NCBI RefSeq assembly: GCF_013416555.1
Contig: NZ_JACCFG010000001.1
Location: forward strand, 1,116,001-1,180,000
Direction of reading: 5' to 3'
Length of the DNA: 64,000 bases
Origin: Sphingomonas sp. R-74633
GTDB lineage: Bacteria > Pseudomonadota > Alphaproteobacteria > Sphingomonadales > Sphingomonadaceae
Positions 1 through 7,802 of the stretch are shown piece by piece. Below the pieces are notes generated by a model. It did not search any database. It saw only the letters and a list, made by a program, of their open reading frames with translations, and was not told where the DNA came from. A program made the translations under genes and the position numbers. Position 1 is the stretch's first letter. Each line of letters begins with the position of its first letter.

Positions 1-412
1 GTTCGGGTTCGACTTCCACCGATGCGGTGCGCGAGCCCGCCGCGGGGAACACCGTGGCATAGCCCCTGAGCGACACGTCGCAATAGACCGGCAGCGGCGT
101 CGCCAGCCCGAAGGGGCAGACGCCGCCGACCGGATGCCCGGTCAGCGCCTCTGCCTCCTCCGCCCCGAGCATCGAGGCGCGGCCGGCAAATTCCGCCTTG
201 GTCCTGGCATTGTCGAGCCGCGCGTCGCCCCGGGCGACGACCAGGAGCACCTGGTCGCCCACCCTGAGCGCGAGCGTCTTGGCGATGCGCCCGGGCTCGA
301 CCCCGAGCGTCGCCGCCGCCTCCGCCACCGTCGCGGTGCTTGCCGATTGCTCGATCAGATTGAGATCGGGCGCATGCTCGGCAAGCCAGGCGCGCACGGT
401 TTCGACGGTCAT
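1..412 (-). CDS. YbaK/EbsC-type aminoacyl-tRNA deacylase (3' end cut by window)
   Basis: The reading frame from the ATG at 412 stays open to the window edge, giving the first 137 residues of a protein whose C-terminus lies outside. It begins MTVETVRAWLAEHAPDLN and contains HPVGGVCPFG, the conserved glycine/proline loop of the YbaK/ProX editing family, whose members hydrolyse mischarged aminoacyl-tRNAs such as Cys- or Ala-tRNA(Pro). The family usually has about 155 residues, so only a short piece is missing. Its start lies 2 bases after the stop of the upstream transporter gene, so the two are probably cotranscribed. Which tRNA it edits cannot be told from the sequence. Confidence 0.85.
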   Translation of the reverse strand, partial: MTVETVRAWLAEHAPDLNLIEQSASTATVAEAAATLGVEPGRIAKTLALRVGDQVLLVVARGDARLDNARTKAEFAGRASMLGAEEAEALTGHPVGGVCPFGLATPLPVYCDVSLRGYATVFPAAGSRTASVEVEPE

Positions 413-414
413 TC

Positions 415-2118
415 CTAGTCCTCGATCTTCTTCCTGAAGGTCTCGGGGAGCAGCAACAGGCCGAGAATGAAGGTGCAGGCCGCGGCCACCACCGGGTACC
501 AGAGCCCGTAATAGATATCGCCCGTCGCCGCGACCATCGCGAAGGCAGTCGCCGGCAGGAAGCCGCCGAACCAGCCATTGCCGATATGATAGGGCAGCGA
601 CATCGACGTGTAGCGGATCCGGCTCGGGAAGAGCTCGACCAGCATGCCCGCGATCGGGCCGTAGACCATCGTCACCAGCACCACGAGCGCGAACAGGATC
701 GCGACCACCATCGGCTTGTTGATCCGGGCGTCCTCGGCCTTGGCGGGGTAGCCGGCTTCGGTAAGGGCGGCCTTCAAATCAACCTGCACGCCCTCGATAA
801 TGGACTTCCGCGTCAATGGGTCGGCCATGGTGTCGGGAAGGAGAACAACGCGCTTATTGCCAACATCGACCTCCACCGCGTCCGCTGGCCGAGGGTGATC
901 GCGATTCTCCCAAATTGCGGTCCTGTAAGGCACGCCGGCCTTGGCAAGATAGGCTTTCACGACGTCGCAAACTGAGGTGTCGAACTTGTTTTTACCGATA
1001 GGATCGAACTGAAACGAGCACTTCGCATCCAGCGTTGACACAACCACCGGCGCCTTGGCCTGCGCCTCCGCCAGCGCGGGGTTCGCCGCCTGGGTCAGCG
1101 CGTGGAACAGTGGGAAATAGGTGATCGACGCCAGCAGGCAGCCCGCCAGGATGATCGGCTTGCGGCCGATCTTGTCCGAGAGCCAGCCGAAGAACACGAA
1201 GAACGGCGTGCCCAGCGCCAGCGCGATCGCGATCAGCACGTTCGCGGTCATCCCGTCGACCTTGAGCGTCTTCTCGAGGAAGAACAGCGCGTAGAACTGC
1301 CCGGTGTACCAGACCACTGCCTGGCCGACGACTGCGCCGAACAGCGCGATCAGCACGATGCGCAGGTTACCCCAGCGCAGGAACGCCTCGGTCAGCGGCG
1401 CCTTGGAGGTGTTGCCGGTCGCCTTCATCCGGGCATAGACCGGGCTCTCGTTGAGCTGGAGGCGCACCCAGAGCGACACGCCGAGCAACAGCACCGAAGC
1501 GAGGAACGGCACGCGCCAGCCCCAGCTCGCGAAGGCCGCCTCGCCCAGCCACGAACGCGTGCCGATCACCACGAGCAGCGAGGCGAACAGGCCCAGCGTC
1601 GCGGTGGTCTGGATCCAGCTCGTATAGAGGCCGCGCTTATGGTTGGGCGCATGCTCGGCGACATAGGTCGCGGCGCCGCCATATTGGCCGCCCAGCGCCA
1701 ACCCCTGGAGCACGCGCAGCGTCACCAGCAGGATCGGGGCGAACACGCCGGCGGTGGCGAAATTGGGAAGCAGGCCCACGGCGAAGGTCGATCCGCCCAT
1801 GATGCCCATCGTGACGAGGAAGGTGTTCTTGCGCCCGACCAGGTCGCCGATCCGCCCGAAGACGAGCGCGCCGAACGGCCGCACCGCGAACCCGGCGGCA
1901 AACGCCGCGAGCGCGAAGATGAAGGCGGTGGTGTCGTTGACCCCGGCGAAGAACTGCGCCGAGATCGTCGTCGCCAGCAGGCCGTAGAGGTAGAAATCAT
2001 ACCATTCGAACACGGTGCCCAGCGACGAGGCGGCAATCACCATCTTCTCGTTGCGGGTGGCTGTGTGATGTTCGCCCTCGGGCGCCGCCGCTGTGGCGGA
2101 CGTTGCATCCTCGCTCAA
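415..2118 (-). CDS. MFS transporter, metabolite:H+ symporter (MHS) type
   Basis: This 567-residue inner-membrane protein has about twelve hydrophobic segments. The N-terminus carries FEWYDFYLYG, typical of MHS-type transporters (ProP/ShiA-like), and the TM2-TM3 loop has the MFS motif GRIGDLVGRK. A hydrophilic stretch of about 125 residues, roughly 345-470 and with two cysteines, sits between the transmembrane helices of the second half; this insert also occurs in other long MHS proteins. Substrates of the group are carboxylates, betaines or osmolytes, and the one here is unknown. The start appears to be TTG, preceded by AAGGGGA at good spacing; no upstream ATG fits. A LacI-type palindrome lies about 20 bases upstream of the start, suggesting repressor control. 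Confidence 0.85.
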   Translation of the reverse strand: MSEDATSATAAAPEGEHHTATRNEKMVIAASSLGTVFEWYDFYLYGLLATTISAQFFAGVNDTTAFIFALAAFAAGFAVRPFGALVFGRIGDLVGRKNTFLVTMGIMGGSTFAVGLLPNFATAGVFAPILLVTLRVLQGLALGGQYGGAATYVAEHAPNHKRGLYTSWIQTTATLGLFASLLVVIGTRSWLGEAAFASWGWRVPFLASVLLLGVSLWVRLQLNESPVYARMKATGNTSKAPLTEAFLRWGNLRIVLIALFGAVVGQAVVWYTGQFYALFFLEKTLKVDGMTANVLIAIALALGTPFFVFFGWLSDKIGRKPIILAGCLLASITYFPLFHALTQAANPALAEAQAKAPVVVSTLDAKCSFQFDPIGKNKFDTSVCDVVKAYLAKAGVPYRTAIWENRDHPRPADAVEVDVGNKRVVLLPDTMADPLTRKSIIEGVQVDLKAALTEAGYPAKAEDARINKPMVVAILFALVVLVTMVYGPIAGMLVELFPSRIRYTSMSLPYHIGNGWFGGFLPATAFAMVAATGDIYYGLWYPVVAAACTFILGLLLLPETFRKKIED

Positions 2119-2137
2119 CTATGTTCCCCTTATTATT

Positions 2138-2149
2138 GTTAGCGCTAAC
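2138..2149. promoter_or_regulatory. LacI-family-type operator palindrome GTTAGCGCTAAC
   Basis: GTTAGCGCTAAC is a perfect 12-base palindrome with the central CG step and spacing of LacI/GalR-family operators. It lies 20 bases upstream of the TTG start of the MFS gene and within the divergent spacer facing the DUF6356-like gene. The position suits repression of the transporter. No LacI-family gene is present in the window, so the regulator would be encoded elsewhere. Confidence 0.55.
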
Positions 2150-2313
2150 CGACCACAGTCCAACTGTGATTGGAACCCCCATCGCTTCGCGCGCTCTTTG
2201 GCGCACTTCGCGGGCAGGTTCGGCGATTGCGCGCCGCAATGCAAACAAAGCCAGGCTTGGGGGCGCAAAAGCTGTACTTCACACGCTCGCTCCGGGAGGC
2301 TACACGCCGGCCC

Positions 2314-2580
2314 ATGTTCGACCGCTTCTTCCTGTCCCACCCGCGCGCCGTCGGCGAAAGCTATGGCGAGCATGCCGCCACCGCCGCGCGATTCGGCTTC
2401 ACGATGATCATCGGGGGCGCGGCGTGTGTCGTGCACTCGATCTTCCCCGCGCTGTTCGCGCGGACGGCGAGCGACGCAGTGAAGCGGCTCTACGGCCAGA
2501 TGCTCGCCCGCCAGCCCGGCATGACGGCGCGCAAGCCGGCGTACGAGCAGCCCGAGTGGCAGATCGAATACGAAATCTGA
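2314..2580 (+). CDS. Small DUF6356-like protein
   Basis: The 88-residue protein starts MFDRFFLSHPRAVGESYGEH and ends with an acidic tail, PEWQIEYEI. One central hydrophobic segment (about residues 23-42) suggests membrane association. I recall closely similar small proteins in sphingomonads filed under DUF6356; their function is unknown. The frame is open further upstream, but that extension is arginine-rich and lies in the promoter region, so the internal ATG is preferred. A GGGAGG lies somewhat far (about 15 bases) upstream. The stop is followed directly by the GTG of the FAD protein, suggesting an operon. Confidence 0.7.
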   Translation: MFDRFFLSHPRAVGESYGEHAATAARFGFTMIIGGAACVVHSIFPALFARTASDAVKRLYGQMLARQPGMTARKPAYEQPEWQIEYEI

Positions 2581-2581
2581 C

Positions 2582-3928
2582 GTGATCGAGCATGTCGCGA
2601 TCATCGGTGCCGGTTTCTCCGGCACCCTGCAGGCGATCAACCTGCTCCGCCACGAAGGCCCCCGCGCCACGCTGATCGAGCGCGCGCCGGTGGCGGGCCT
2701 CGGCCTCGCTTATGGCGCCGCGCATCCCAGCCATGTGCTGAACGTGCGCGCGGGCAATATGAGCGCCTTCCCCGACGACCCTTCGCACTTCGTCCGCTGG
2801 CTCCAGGCGCGCGGCGTCGAGGATGCGCCGAGCGCCTTCATCCCCCGCGTGACGTACGGCGAATATCTGCGCGAGCTGCTCGACGCCGCGCTGCTCGAGC
2901 ACCCCGATCGCCTGAAGCTGGTGCGCGACGAGGTCGAGGATCTCGACTTCGCGGACGGCGTGACGGTGCGTCTGAAGGATCGCGTGATCGAGGCCGATGC
3001 CGCGGTGCTCGCGGTGGGCAATTTGCCTCCGCATGATCCGCCCGGGCTCGACCCCGAAAAGCTCTCGGCGACGCGCTACAAGGGCGATCCCTGGGACGCG
3101 AGCGTGCCCGAGGGGCTGAGCGAGAGTGACACCGTCCTGATCATCGGCACCGGGCTGACGATGATCGACGTCGTGCTGTTGCTCGATGCGCGCGGCTTCA
3201 AGGGCAAGATCATCGCCCTCTCCCGCCGCGGCCTGCTGCCGCGCAGCCATGCCCCGGGCAGCGACTGGAAGAAGCTCGCCGAGCGCCCTGCCACCACCGC
3301 TTCCGCGCTGCTCCACGCGGTGCGCGAACGCGGCGAGGAAATCGGCTGGCGCAACGCAGTCGACGAACTCCGCCCGTTCACCCAGGCGATGTGGGGCAAT
3401 GCCAGCGACGCCGAGCGCGGCCGCTTCCTGCGCCATCTCCGCCCCTGGTGGGACGTCCACCGCCACCGCCTCGCGCCCGAAGTCTATGCGCGGCTGATGG
3501 CCGTGATCGAACGCGGTCAGTTGGAAGTGATCGCCGGCAAGACGCTCGGCTTCGAAGAGAAGCCCGAAGGCATCGACGTGACGCTGCGACGCCGCGGCGC
3601 GGACGATGCCGAGACGATGACCGTCCAGCGCATCATCAACTGCACCGGTCCGCTCGGCGACCTTGCCCGCACCGAGGAGCCGCTGCTCCAGAAGCTCGCG
3701 GCGCGCGGAGTGATCCGCCCCGATGCGGCGCATCTCGGCATCGATGTCGACAATCAGGGCCAGACGATCAACGCCGGCGGCAAGCCCAACGGCAATCTCT
3801 ATGCGCTCGGCCCGATGACACGCGGCGCCTTTTGGGAAATCGTCGCGGTGCCCGACATCCGCAACCAGACCTGGAGCGTCGCCCGGCGGCTCTCCAATGC
3901 GCATTGGGTGGGCGGCGAAGGGCTCTAG
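2582..3928 (+). CDS. FAD/NAD(P)-binding oxidoreductase (NAD_binding_9 type)
   Basis: The 448-residue protein opens with a Rossmann FAD-binding motif, IIGAGFSGT, and has a second nucleotide-binding loop, IIGTGLTM, near residue 180. This two-dinucleotide-fold layout matches FAD-NAD(P)-binding proteins of the HydN/YdhS type. Substrate and pathway are unknown. Translation starts at a GTG one base after the stop of the preceding small gene, indicating coupling. The gene ends in a 4-base convergent overlap with the small membrane-protein gene on the other strand. Confidence 0.8.
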   Translation: MIEHVAIIGAGFSGTLQAINLLRHEGPRATLIERAPVAGLGLAYGAAHPSHVLNVRAGNMSAFPDDPSHFVRWLQARGVEDAPSAFIPRVTYGEYLRELLDAALLEHPDRLKLVRDEVEDLDFADGVTVRLKDRVIEADAAVLAVGNLPPHDPPGLDPEKLSATRYKGDPWDASVPEGLSESDTVLIIGTGLTMIDVVLLLDARGFKGKIIALSRRGLLPRSHAPGSDWKKLAERPATTASALLHAVRERGEEIGWRNAVDELRPFTQAMWGNASDAERGRFLRHLRPWWDVHRHRLAPEVYARLMAVIERGQLEVIAGKTLGFEEKPEGIDVTLRRRGADDAETMTVQRIINCTGPLGDLARTEEPLLQKLAARGVIRPDAAHLGIDVDNQGQTINAGGKPNGNLYALGPMTRGAFWEIVAVPDIRNQTWSVARRLSNAHWVGGEGL

Positions 3929-4275
3929 CGGCGGATCCGCGCGGCGCCGATCCACAGCACCAGCGCGTTGCCGAAGCCCGTCGCGATGTCGCGCAGCGGC
4001 ACCGGCAGCGCACAGGCGGCGAGCGAAAGGACCGTCATCGCCGCCGCGATGCCGAGGAAGCGCGCCATCCCGCTCGCCTTCCACAGCCCGATGAAGTGCA
4101 GCCCGATGATCACGCCGAGCAGCTGGAGCGCATAGGCGCTCAGGCCGAGGCGCGACATCAGCATATTGGCCGCGACGATCGCCGCGACTTCGAACGCCAC
4201 TGCCAGATAATAGATCTGCCTGCGGAACAGCCCGCTCCCCGCGCCACTGCCTGCGCGCCACAGCAGCGCGATCAA
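3925..4275 (-). CDS. Small multi-pass membrane protein, C-terminal part of a possibly split gene
   Basis: This 116-residue frame holds three or four hydrophobic segments and ends AARIRR. Its only workable start is a TTG overlapping the TGA of the preceding frame as TTGA. Read across the junction, the two frames give VLVTGY followed by (L)IALLWRAG, which looks like one continuous transmembrane helix. I therefore suspect that this and the 4272-4415 frame are one protein of about 160 residues separated by a 1-base frameshift. Translational coupling of two genes is the alternative. No function is recognised. Confidence 0.5.
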   Translation of the reverse strand: MIALLWRAGSGAGSGLFRRQIYYLAVAFEVAAIVAANMLMSRLGLSAYALQLLGVIIGLHFIGLWKASGMARFLGIAAAMTVLSLAACALPVPLRDIATGFGNALVLWIGAARIRR

Positions 4276-4415
4276 TACCCCGTCACCAGCACCGCGCCGG
4301 CGATGCCCGCTGCCTGCCAGCCATGCGGAAGTGCCTGGGCGCCGAACACGCCCCAGACGCCGCCGAAGAAAAGGCCGATGCTACCCGGAATCGGGCGGGG
4401 CGGTTTCGCTTGCAT
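4272..4415 (-). CDS. Small membrane-protein fragment, N-terminal part of a possibly split gene
   Basis: From the ATG at 4415 (after GGGGAC) this frame codes for 47 residues, MQAKPPRPIPGSIGLFFGG and onwards, with a first hydrophobic helix and the beginning of a second, then stops at TGA. The next frame continues the second helix. The sequence is not recognised. Its upstream edge faces the hpd promoter region, so the gene is divergent from hpd. Confidence 0.45.
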   Translation of the reverse strand: MQAKPPRPIPGSIGLFFGGVWGVFGAQALPHGWQAAGIAGAVLVTGY

Positions 4416-4464
4416 GTCCCCGACGTGCCCGCTCGCGTTGTCCGCCGCAACCGTTCGGACCAAC

Positions 4465-4482
4465 TAGTATCAATTGACACTA
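4465..4482. promoter_or_regulatory. Palindromic operator and -35 box in front of hpd
   Basis: TAGTATCAATTGACACTA is an 18-base palindrome with eight of nine complementary pairs. It contains a consensus -35 box, TTGACA, at 4474-4479; a weak -10 candidate, TAGCTC, follows at 4497-4502. Placement 49 bases upstream of the hpd ATG suits a repressor of tyrosine catabolism. IclR-, MarR- and LysR-type regulators of this pathway are known in other proteobacteria; none can be assigned here. Confidence 0.5.
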
Positions 4483-4530
4483 ATGGCCGTTGGCACTAGC
4501 TCGCGCGTTACATTCTTGGAGCGTGCACCC

Positions 4531-5568
4531 ATGACCGATCCCGCGAATCCCCTCGGCCTCAATGGCTTCGAGTTCGTCGAATTCACCTCGCCCGATCCCG
4601 AGGCGATGGGGAAGCAGTTCGAGATGCTCGGCTTCGTGCCGACGCACCGGCACCCGACCAAGAACATCACCCGCTACAAGCAGGGCCGCATCAACCTGAT
4701 GCTCAACCGCGACGAGGCCGGCCGCGTCGCTGCCTTCCGCGGCGAGCACGGTCCCTCGGCCAGCGCGATGGCCTTCCGCGTCTCCGATCCCGCCAAGGCA
4801 ATGGAATGGGCGCTCGCCCACGGCGCCAAGCGCACCGACGAGGACGACACGGTCATCCAGGGCATCGGCGGCTCGTACCTCTATTTCATCCAGGACGATT
4901 TCGGCCTCTATGCCGACTGGGCGGCGTTCGACGGCTGGGAAGCTGCCGAGGCGAAGAACAATGTCGGGCTCGACCTGCTCGACCACCTCACCCACAATGT
5001 CCGCCGCGGCCAGATGCGGGTGTGGTCGGAGTTCTACAAGACGCTCTTCGGCTTCGAGGAGCAGAAGTATTTCGACATCAAGGGCCAGGCCACCGGCCTG
5101 TTCAGCCAGGCGATGATCGCGCCCGACAAGGCGATCCGCATTCCGCTGAACGAGAGCCAGGACGACAAGAGCCAGATCGAGGAGTTCATCCGCGAGTATA
5201 AGGGCGAAGGCATCCAGCACCTCGCGCTGACCACGCCGGACATCTTCGACACGGTCGAGCGGCTGCGCGCCCGCGGGGTCAAGCTGCAGGACACGATCGA
5301 GACCTATTACGAGCTGGTCGACAAGCGCGTCCCCGGCCACGGCGAGGACCTCGAGCGGCTGCGCAAGAACCGCATCCTGATCGACGGCAATGTCGGCGAC
5401 GAGGGCATTCTTCTGCAAATCTTTACCGAGAACATGTTTGGTCCGATCTTCTTCGAGATCATCCAGCGCAAGGGCAATGAAGGCTTCGGCAACGGCAACT
5501 TCCAGGCGCTGTTCGAGAGCATCGAGCTTGACCAGATCCGCCGCGGCGTGATCAAGGTCGACGCGTAA
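4531..5568 (+). CDS. hpd: 4-hydroxyphenylpyruvate dioxygenase
   Basis: This non-haem iron enzyme converts 4-hydroxyphenylpyruvate to homogentisate in tyrosine breakdown. The 345-residue protein has the two-part VOC fold of HPPD. The conserved C-terminal half includes DHLTHNV and IQHLALTT, carrying the two iron histidines, then FFEIIQRKGNEGFG with the iron glutamate and GNFQALFESIELDQIRRG. The ATG at 4531 has TTGGAG 9 bases upstream; the frame is open further upstream, but that region holds the promoter palindrome. hmgA follows 127 bases downstream, so this is the hpd-hmgA part of the homogentisate pathway. Maleylacetoacetate isomerase and fumarylacetoacetase are not in the window. Confidence 0.97.
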   Translation: MTDPANPLGLNGFEFVEFTSPDPEAMGKQFEMLGFVPTHRHPTKNITRYKQGRINLMLNRDEAGRVAAFRGEHGPSASAMAFRVSDPAKAMEWALAHGAKRTDEDDTVIQGIGGSYLYFIQDDFGLYADWAAFDGWEAAEAKNNVGLDLLDHLTHNVRRGQMRVWSEFYKTLFGFEEQKYFDIKGQATGLFSQAMIAPDKAIRIPLNESQDDKSQIEEFIREYKGEGIQHLALTTPDIFDTVERLRARGVKLQDTIETYYELVDKRVPGHGEDLERLRKNRILIDGNVGDEGILLQIFTENMFGPIFFEIIQRKGNEGFGNGNFQALFESIELDQIRRGVIKVDA

Positions 5569-5616
5569 GAGTTTGGAGAGGGGAGCCGGGATCAACCCGG
5601 CCTCAAAACCGCAGGA

Positions 5617-5656
5617 GGATGAGGGGGACGAGCGCCGCGCGCAGCCCCCCTCATCC
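5617..5656. repeat. Stem-loop between hpd and hmgA
   Basis: GGATGAGGGGG at 5617-5627 pairs perfectly with CCCCCTCATCC at 5646-5656 across an 18-base loop. There is no T-run after it, so it is not a classic intrinsic terminator. It may stabilise the hpd message or lower read-through into hmgA. Confidence 0.5.
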
Positions 5657-5695
5657 AACTCCTCCGATCCGCCATTGAAGGTCTAGGGAACGGCA

Positions 5696-6973
5696 ATGAC
5701 CGACTATTTCCCCGGTTTCGGCAATCATGTCTCGACCGAAGCCGTGCCCGGTGCGCTCCCGGTGGGGCGTAACTCGCCCCAGAAACCCGCCTTCGGCCTG
5801 TACGCCGAGCAGCTCTCGGGCACTGCCTTCACTGCGCCGCGCCATGAGAACCGCCGCTCCTGGCTCTATCGCCTGCGCCCGAGCGCCGAGCATCCGCCCT
5901 TCACCCGCTACAAGGGCGCGGCGAACTTCGCCCCCGGCACGGTGGACGCACCCCTGCCCCCCAATCGCCTGCGCTGGAACCCGATTCCGGCCCCCGCGCC
6001 CGGCACCGACCTGATCGACGGCATGACCACGATGCTCGCCAACCGCGATCCCGCGGACTTGGAGGGTGTCGCGGTGCACCTCTACGCCGCCAACGCCGAC
6101 ATGGAGACCCGCGTCTTCTTCGATGCGGACGGCGAGCTGCTGTTCATCCCCCAAGCCGGGCGGCTGACTTTGCTCACCGAGCTGGGCAGGATCGACATCG
6201 CCCCCGGCCAGATCGCGCTGGTCCCGCGCGGCGTGCGCTTCCGCGCGCTGCTGCCCGACGGCGAGGCGCGCGGCTATGTCGCCGAGAATCATGGCGCGCT
6301 GTTCCGCCTGCCCGATCTCGGGCCGATCGGCGCCAATGGCCTCGCCAATCCGCGCGACTTCGAGACGCCGGCGGCGTGGTATGAGGATCGCGACGAGCAG
6401 TTCGAGGTGATCCAGAAGCATCTCGGATCGCTGTGGACCACGACGCTCGACCACTCGCCACTCGATGTCGTCGCCTGGCACGGCAATCTCGCGCCGTGGC
6501 GCTACGATCTCGCCCGGTTCAACACGATGAACACGGTGAGCTTCGACCATCCGGACCCTTCGATCTTCACTGTCCTCACCTCGCCCAGCGATGTGCCCGG
6601 CCGTGCGAACGCGGACTTCGTGATCTTCCCGCCGCGCTGGATGGTCGCCGAAGACACGTTCCGCCCGCCCTGGTTCCACCGCAACATCATGTCCGAGGCG
6701 ATGGGGCTGATCACCGGCGCCTATGACGCCAAGGCCGAGGGCTTCGCGCCGGGCGGCCTGTCGCTGCACAATCTCATGGCCGGCCACGGCCCGGACGTGA
6801 CCAGCTGGCAGGGCGCGAGCAACGCCGAGCTCAAGCCGCACAAGATCACCGGCACGATGGCGTTCATGGTCGAGACCTGCTGGCCCTATAAGCCGACGCA
6901 ATACGCGCTCGACCGCGCCCAGCCCGATTATGACGCAGCGTGGACGGGCTTTCCGAAGGCGAAGCTGCCCTGA
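5696..6973 (+). CDS. hmgA: Homogentisate 1,2-dioxygenase
   Basis: This enzyme opens the homogentisate ring to maleylacetoacetate using Fe(II). The 425-residue protein begins [13 protein letters not shown] near its N-terminus, the family signature, and carries [17 protein letters not shown] and [12 protein letters not shown], which hold the iron-binding histidine, glutamate and histidine. The usual phenylalanine after SE is alanine here. The start follows GGGAACGGCA. It lies downstream of hpd on the same strand, so the two enzymes act in sequence on tyrosine and phenylalanine carbon. Confidence 0.97.
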   Translation: MTDYFPGFGNHVSTEAVPGALPVGRNSPQKPAFGLYAEQLSGTAFTAPRHENRRSWLYRLRPSAEHPPFTRYKGAANFAPGTVDAPLPPNRLRWNPIPAPAPGTDLIDGMTTMLANRDPADLEGVAVHLYAANADMETRVFFDADGELLFIPQAGRLTLLTELGRIDIAPGQIALVPRGVRFRALLPDGEARGYVAENHGALFRLPDLGPIGANGLANPRDFETPAAWYEDRDEQFEVIQKHLGSLWTTTLDHSPLDVVAWHGNLAPWRYDLARFNTMNTVSFDHPDPSIFTVLTSPSDVPGRANADFVIFPPRWMVAEDTFRPPWFHRNIMSEAMGLITGAYDAKAEGFAPGGLSLHNLMAGHGPDVTSWQGASNAELKPHKITGTMAFMVETCWPYKPTQYALDRAQPDYDAAWTGFPKAKLP

Positions 6974-6979
6974 AGTCGG

Positions 6980-7321
6980 TTATTCGTTGCGGACCATCGC
7001 CTCGACCCGTGGGGACCTGGCGGTGACCACCAGCTCGCAGCCGCCGCTGGTGAGCCGGATCGTCGCAGGCCCGGCACCCGATGCGCCGATCGCGAGCATG
7101 CTGTCACGAACGTCGATTCCAACCGGATGGGGCAAGTCCTGGATCGCCCGGGTGACGGCGAGATCATGTTCCTGTTCGGCTGCATCGAACGTGTTGAAGC
7201 GCGCGATCATCGCGCGAAGCTTCGCGCAGTCGACGACCGACTCTGCAGCTTTCGTTGATTTGGGGCTTTCGCAGCCCACCGTGGAGAGAAGCAACGTGAC
7301 ACAAGCAATGCTACGGATCAT
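6980..7321 (-). CDS. Small lipoprotein of unknown function
   Basis: The 113-residue product has a short signal peptide, MIRSIACVTLLLSTVGC, ending in a lipobox-like STVGC, so it is probably a lipoprotein. The mature part has two further cysteines, around residues 32 and 94, and no recognised domain. It is transcribed towards hmgA, with its stop 6 bases beyond the hmgA stop. The function is unknown. Confidence 0.65.
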   Translation of the reverse strand: MIRSIACVTLLLSTVGCESPKSTKAAESVVDCAKLRAMIARFNTFDAAEQEHDLAVTRAIQDLPHPVGIDVRDSMLAIGASGAGPATIRLTSGGCELVVTARSPRVEAMVRNE

Positions 7322-7356
7322 GGAGCCTCCTCTCGACCGGCAGCTAGGCTAGCAAA

Positions 7357-7722
7357 GTGGAGTTCGCGTTGGAACGCCTCACCGAAACCCCGCCAGGCGT
7401 CACCCTCGGTCCGCTCGACCTCATCGCCGACGGCAAGGCGCGCAACTTCGTGCTGGAAATGCGCGCCGGCCGCTTCCACGGCTTCGTCGTCCGCCAGGGC
7501 GAGAGCGTCCGCGGCTATCTCGACCTGTGCGCGCACATGGCACTGCCGCTGTCGAACAAGCTCGACGACTATCTCACCCCCGATGGCAGCCATATCCAGT
7601 GCAGCTGGCACGGCGCGCTCTACCGGATCGAGGACGGCGTCTGCGTCGGCGGCCCGTGCACCGGCGCGCGGCTGCGGCCCTGGCCGGTGGCGGTGGTGGA
7701 CGGCAAGATCCTCACGGCCTGA
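7357..7722 (+). CDS. Rieske [2Fe-2S] ferredoxin-like protein
   Basis: The 121-residue protein is a single Rieske domain. The cluster ligands are visible as C-A-H in DLCAHMALPL and C-x2-H in QCSWHGALYR. Free-standing Rieske proteins of this size act as electron carriers or as subunits of multi-component oxygenases. The start is a GTG at 7357; no ATG is available nearby. It sits between the tyrosine and leucine breakdown genes with about 80 bases before ivd. A partner oxygenase is not obvious in the window. Confidence 0.85.
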   Translation: MEFALERLTETPPGVTLGPLDLIADGKARNFVLEMRAGRFHGFVVRQGESVRGYLDLCAHMALPLSNKLDDYLTPDGSHIQCSWHGALYRIEDGVCVGGPCTGARLRPWPVAVVDGKILTA

Positions 7723-7769
7723 TCGGTCTTGCACGGGCGGGCGAAATGCAGGATTAGAGGCGAATATAG

Positions 7770-7790
7770 GTCAGCAATACTGACTATACT
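7770..7790 (+). promoter_or_regulatory. Inverted repeat and -10 box in front of the isovaleryl-CoA dehydrogenase gene
   Basis: GTCAG at 7770-7774 and CTGAC at 7780-7784 form a perfect inverted repeat with a 5-base spacer. A good -10 box, TATACT, follows at 7785-7790, only 12 bases before the ATG. A repressor bound here would block the promoter. If this -10 is used, the message would have an untranslated leader of only a few bases. Branched-chain catabolic genes are often controlled by LiuR (MerR type) in other proteobacteria, but this repeat does not show a clear LiuR site. Confidence 0.4.
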
Positions 7791-7802
7791 TGGAGAGTGG
7801 CG

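Noticed and set aside
2408-4261. A 617-codon open frame on the minus strand opposite the FAD protein
   Set aside because: The plus-strand protein has two clear Rossmann motifs; the minus frame has no domain and an arginine-rich, repetitive make-up.
4272-4280. Programmed -1 ribosomal frameshift at the split membrane protein
   Set aside because: The junction TATTGATCG has no slippery heptamer; a mutation, sequencing error or TTGA reinitiation is simpler.
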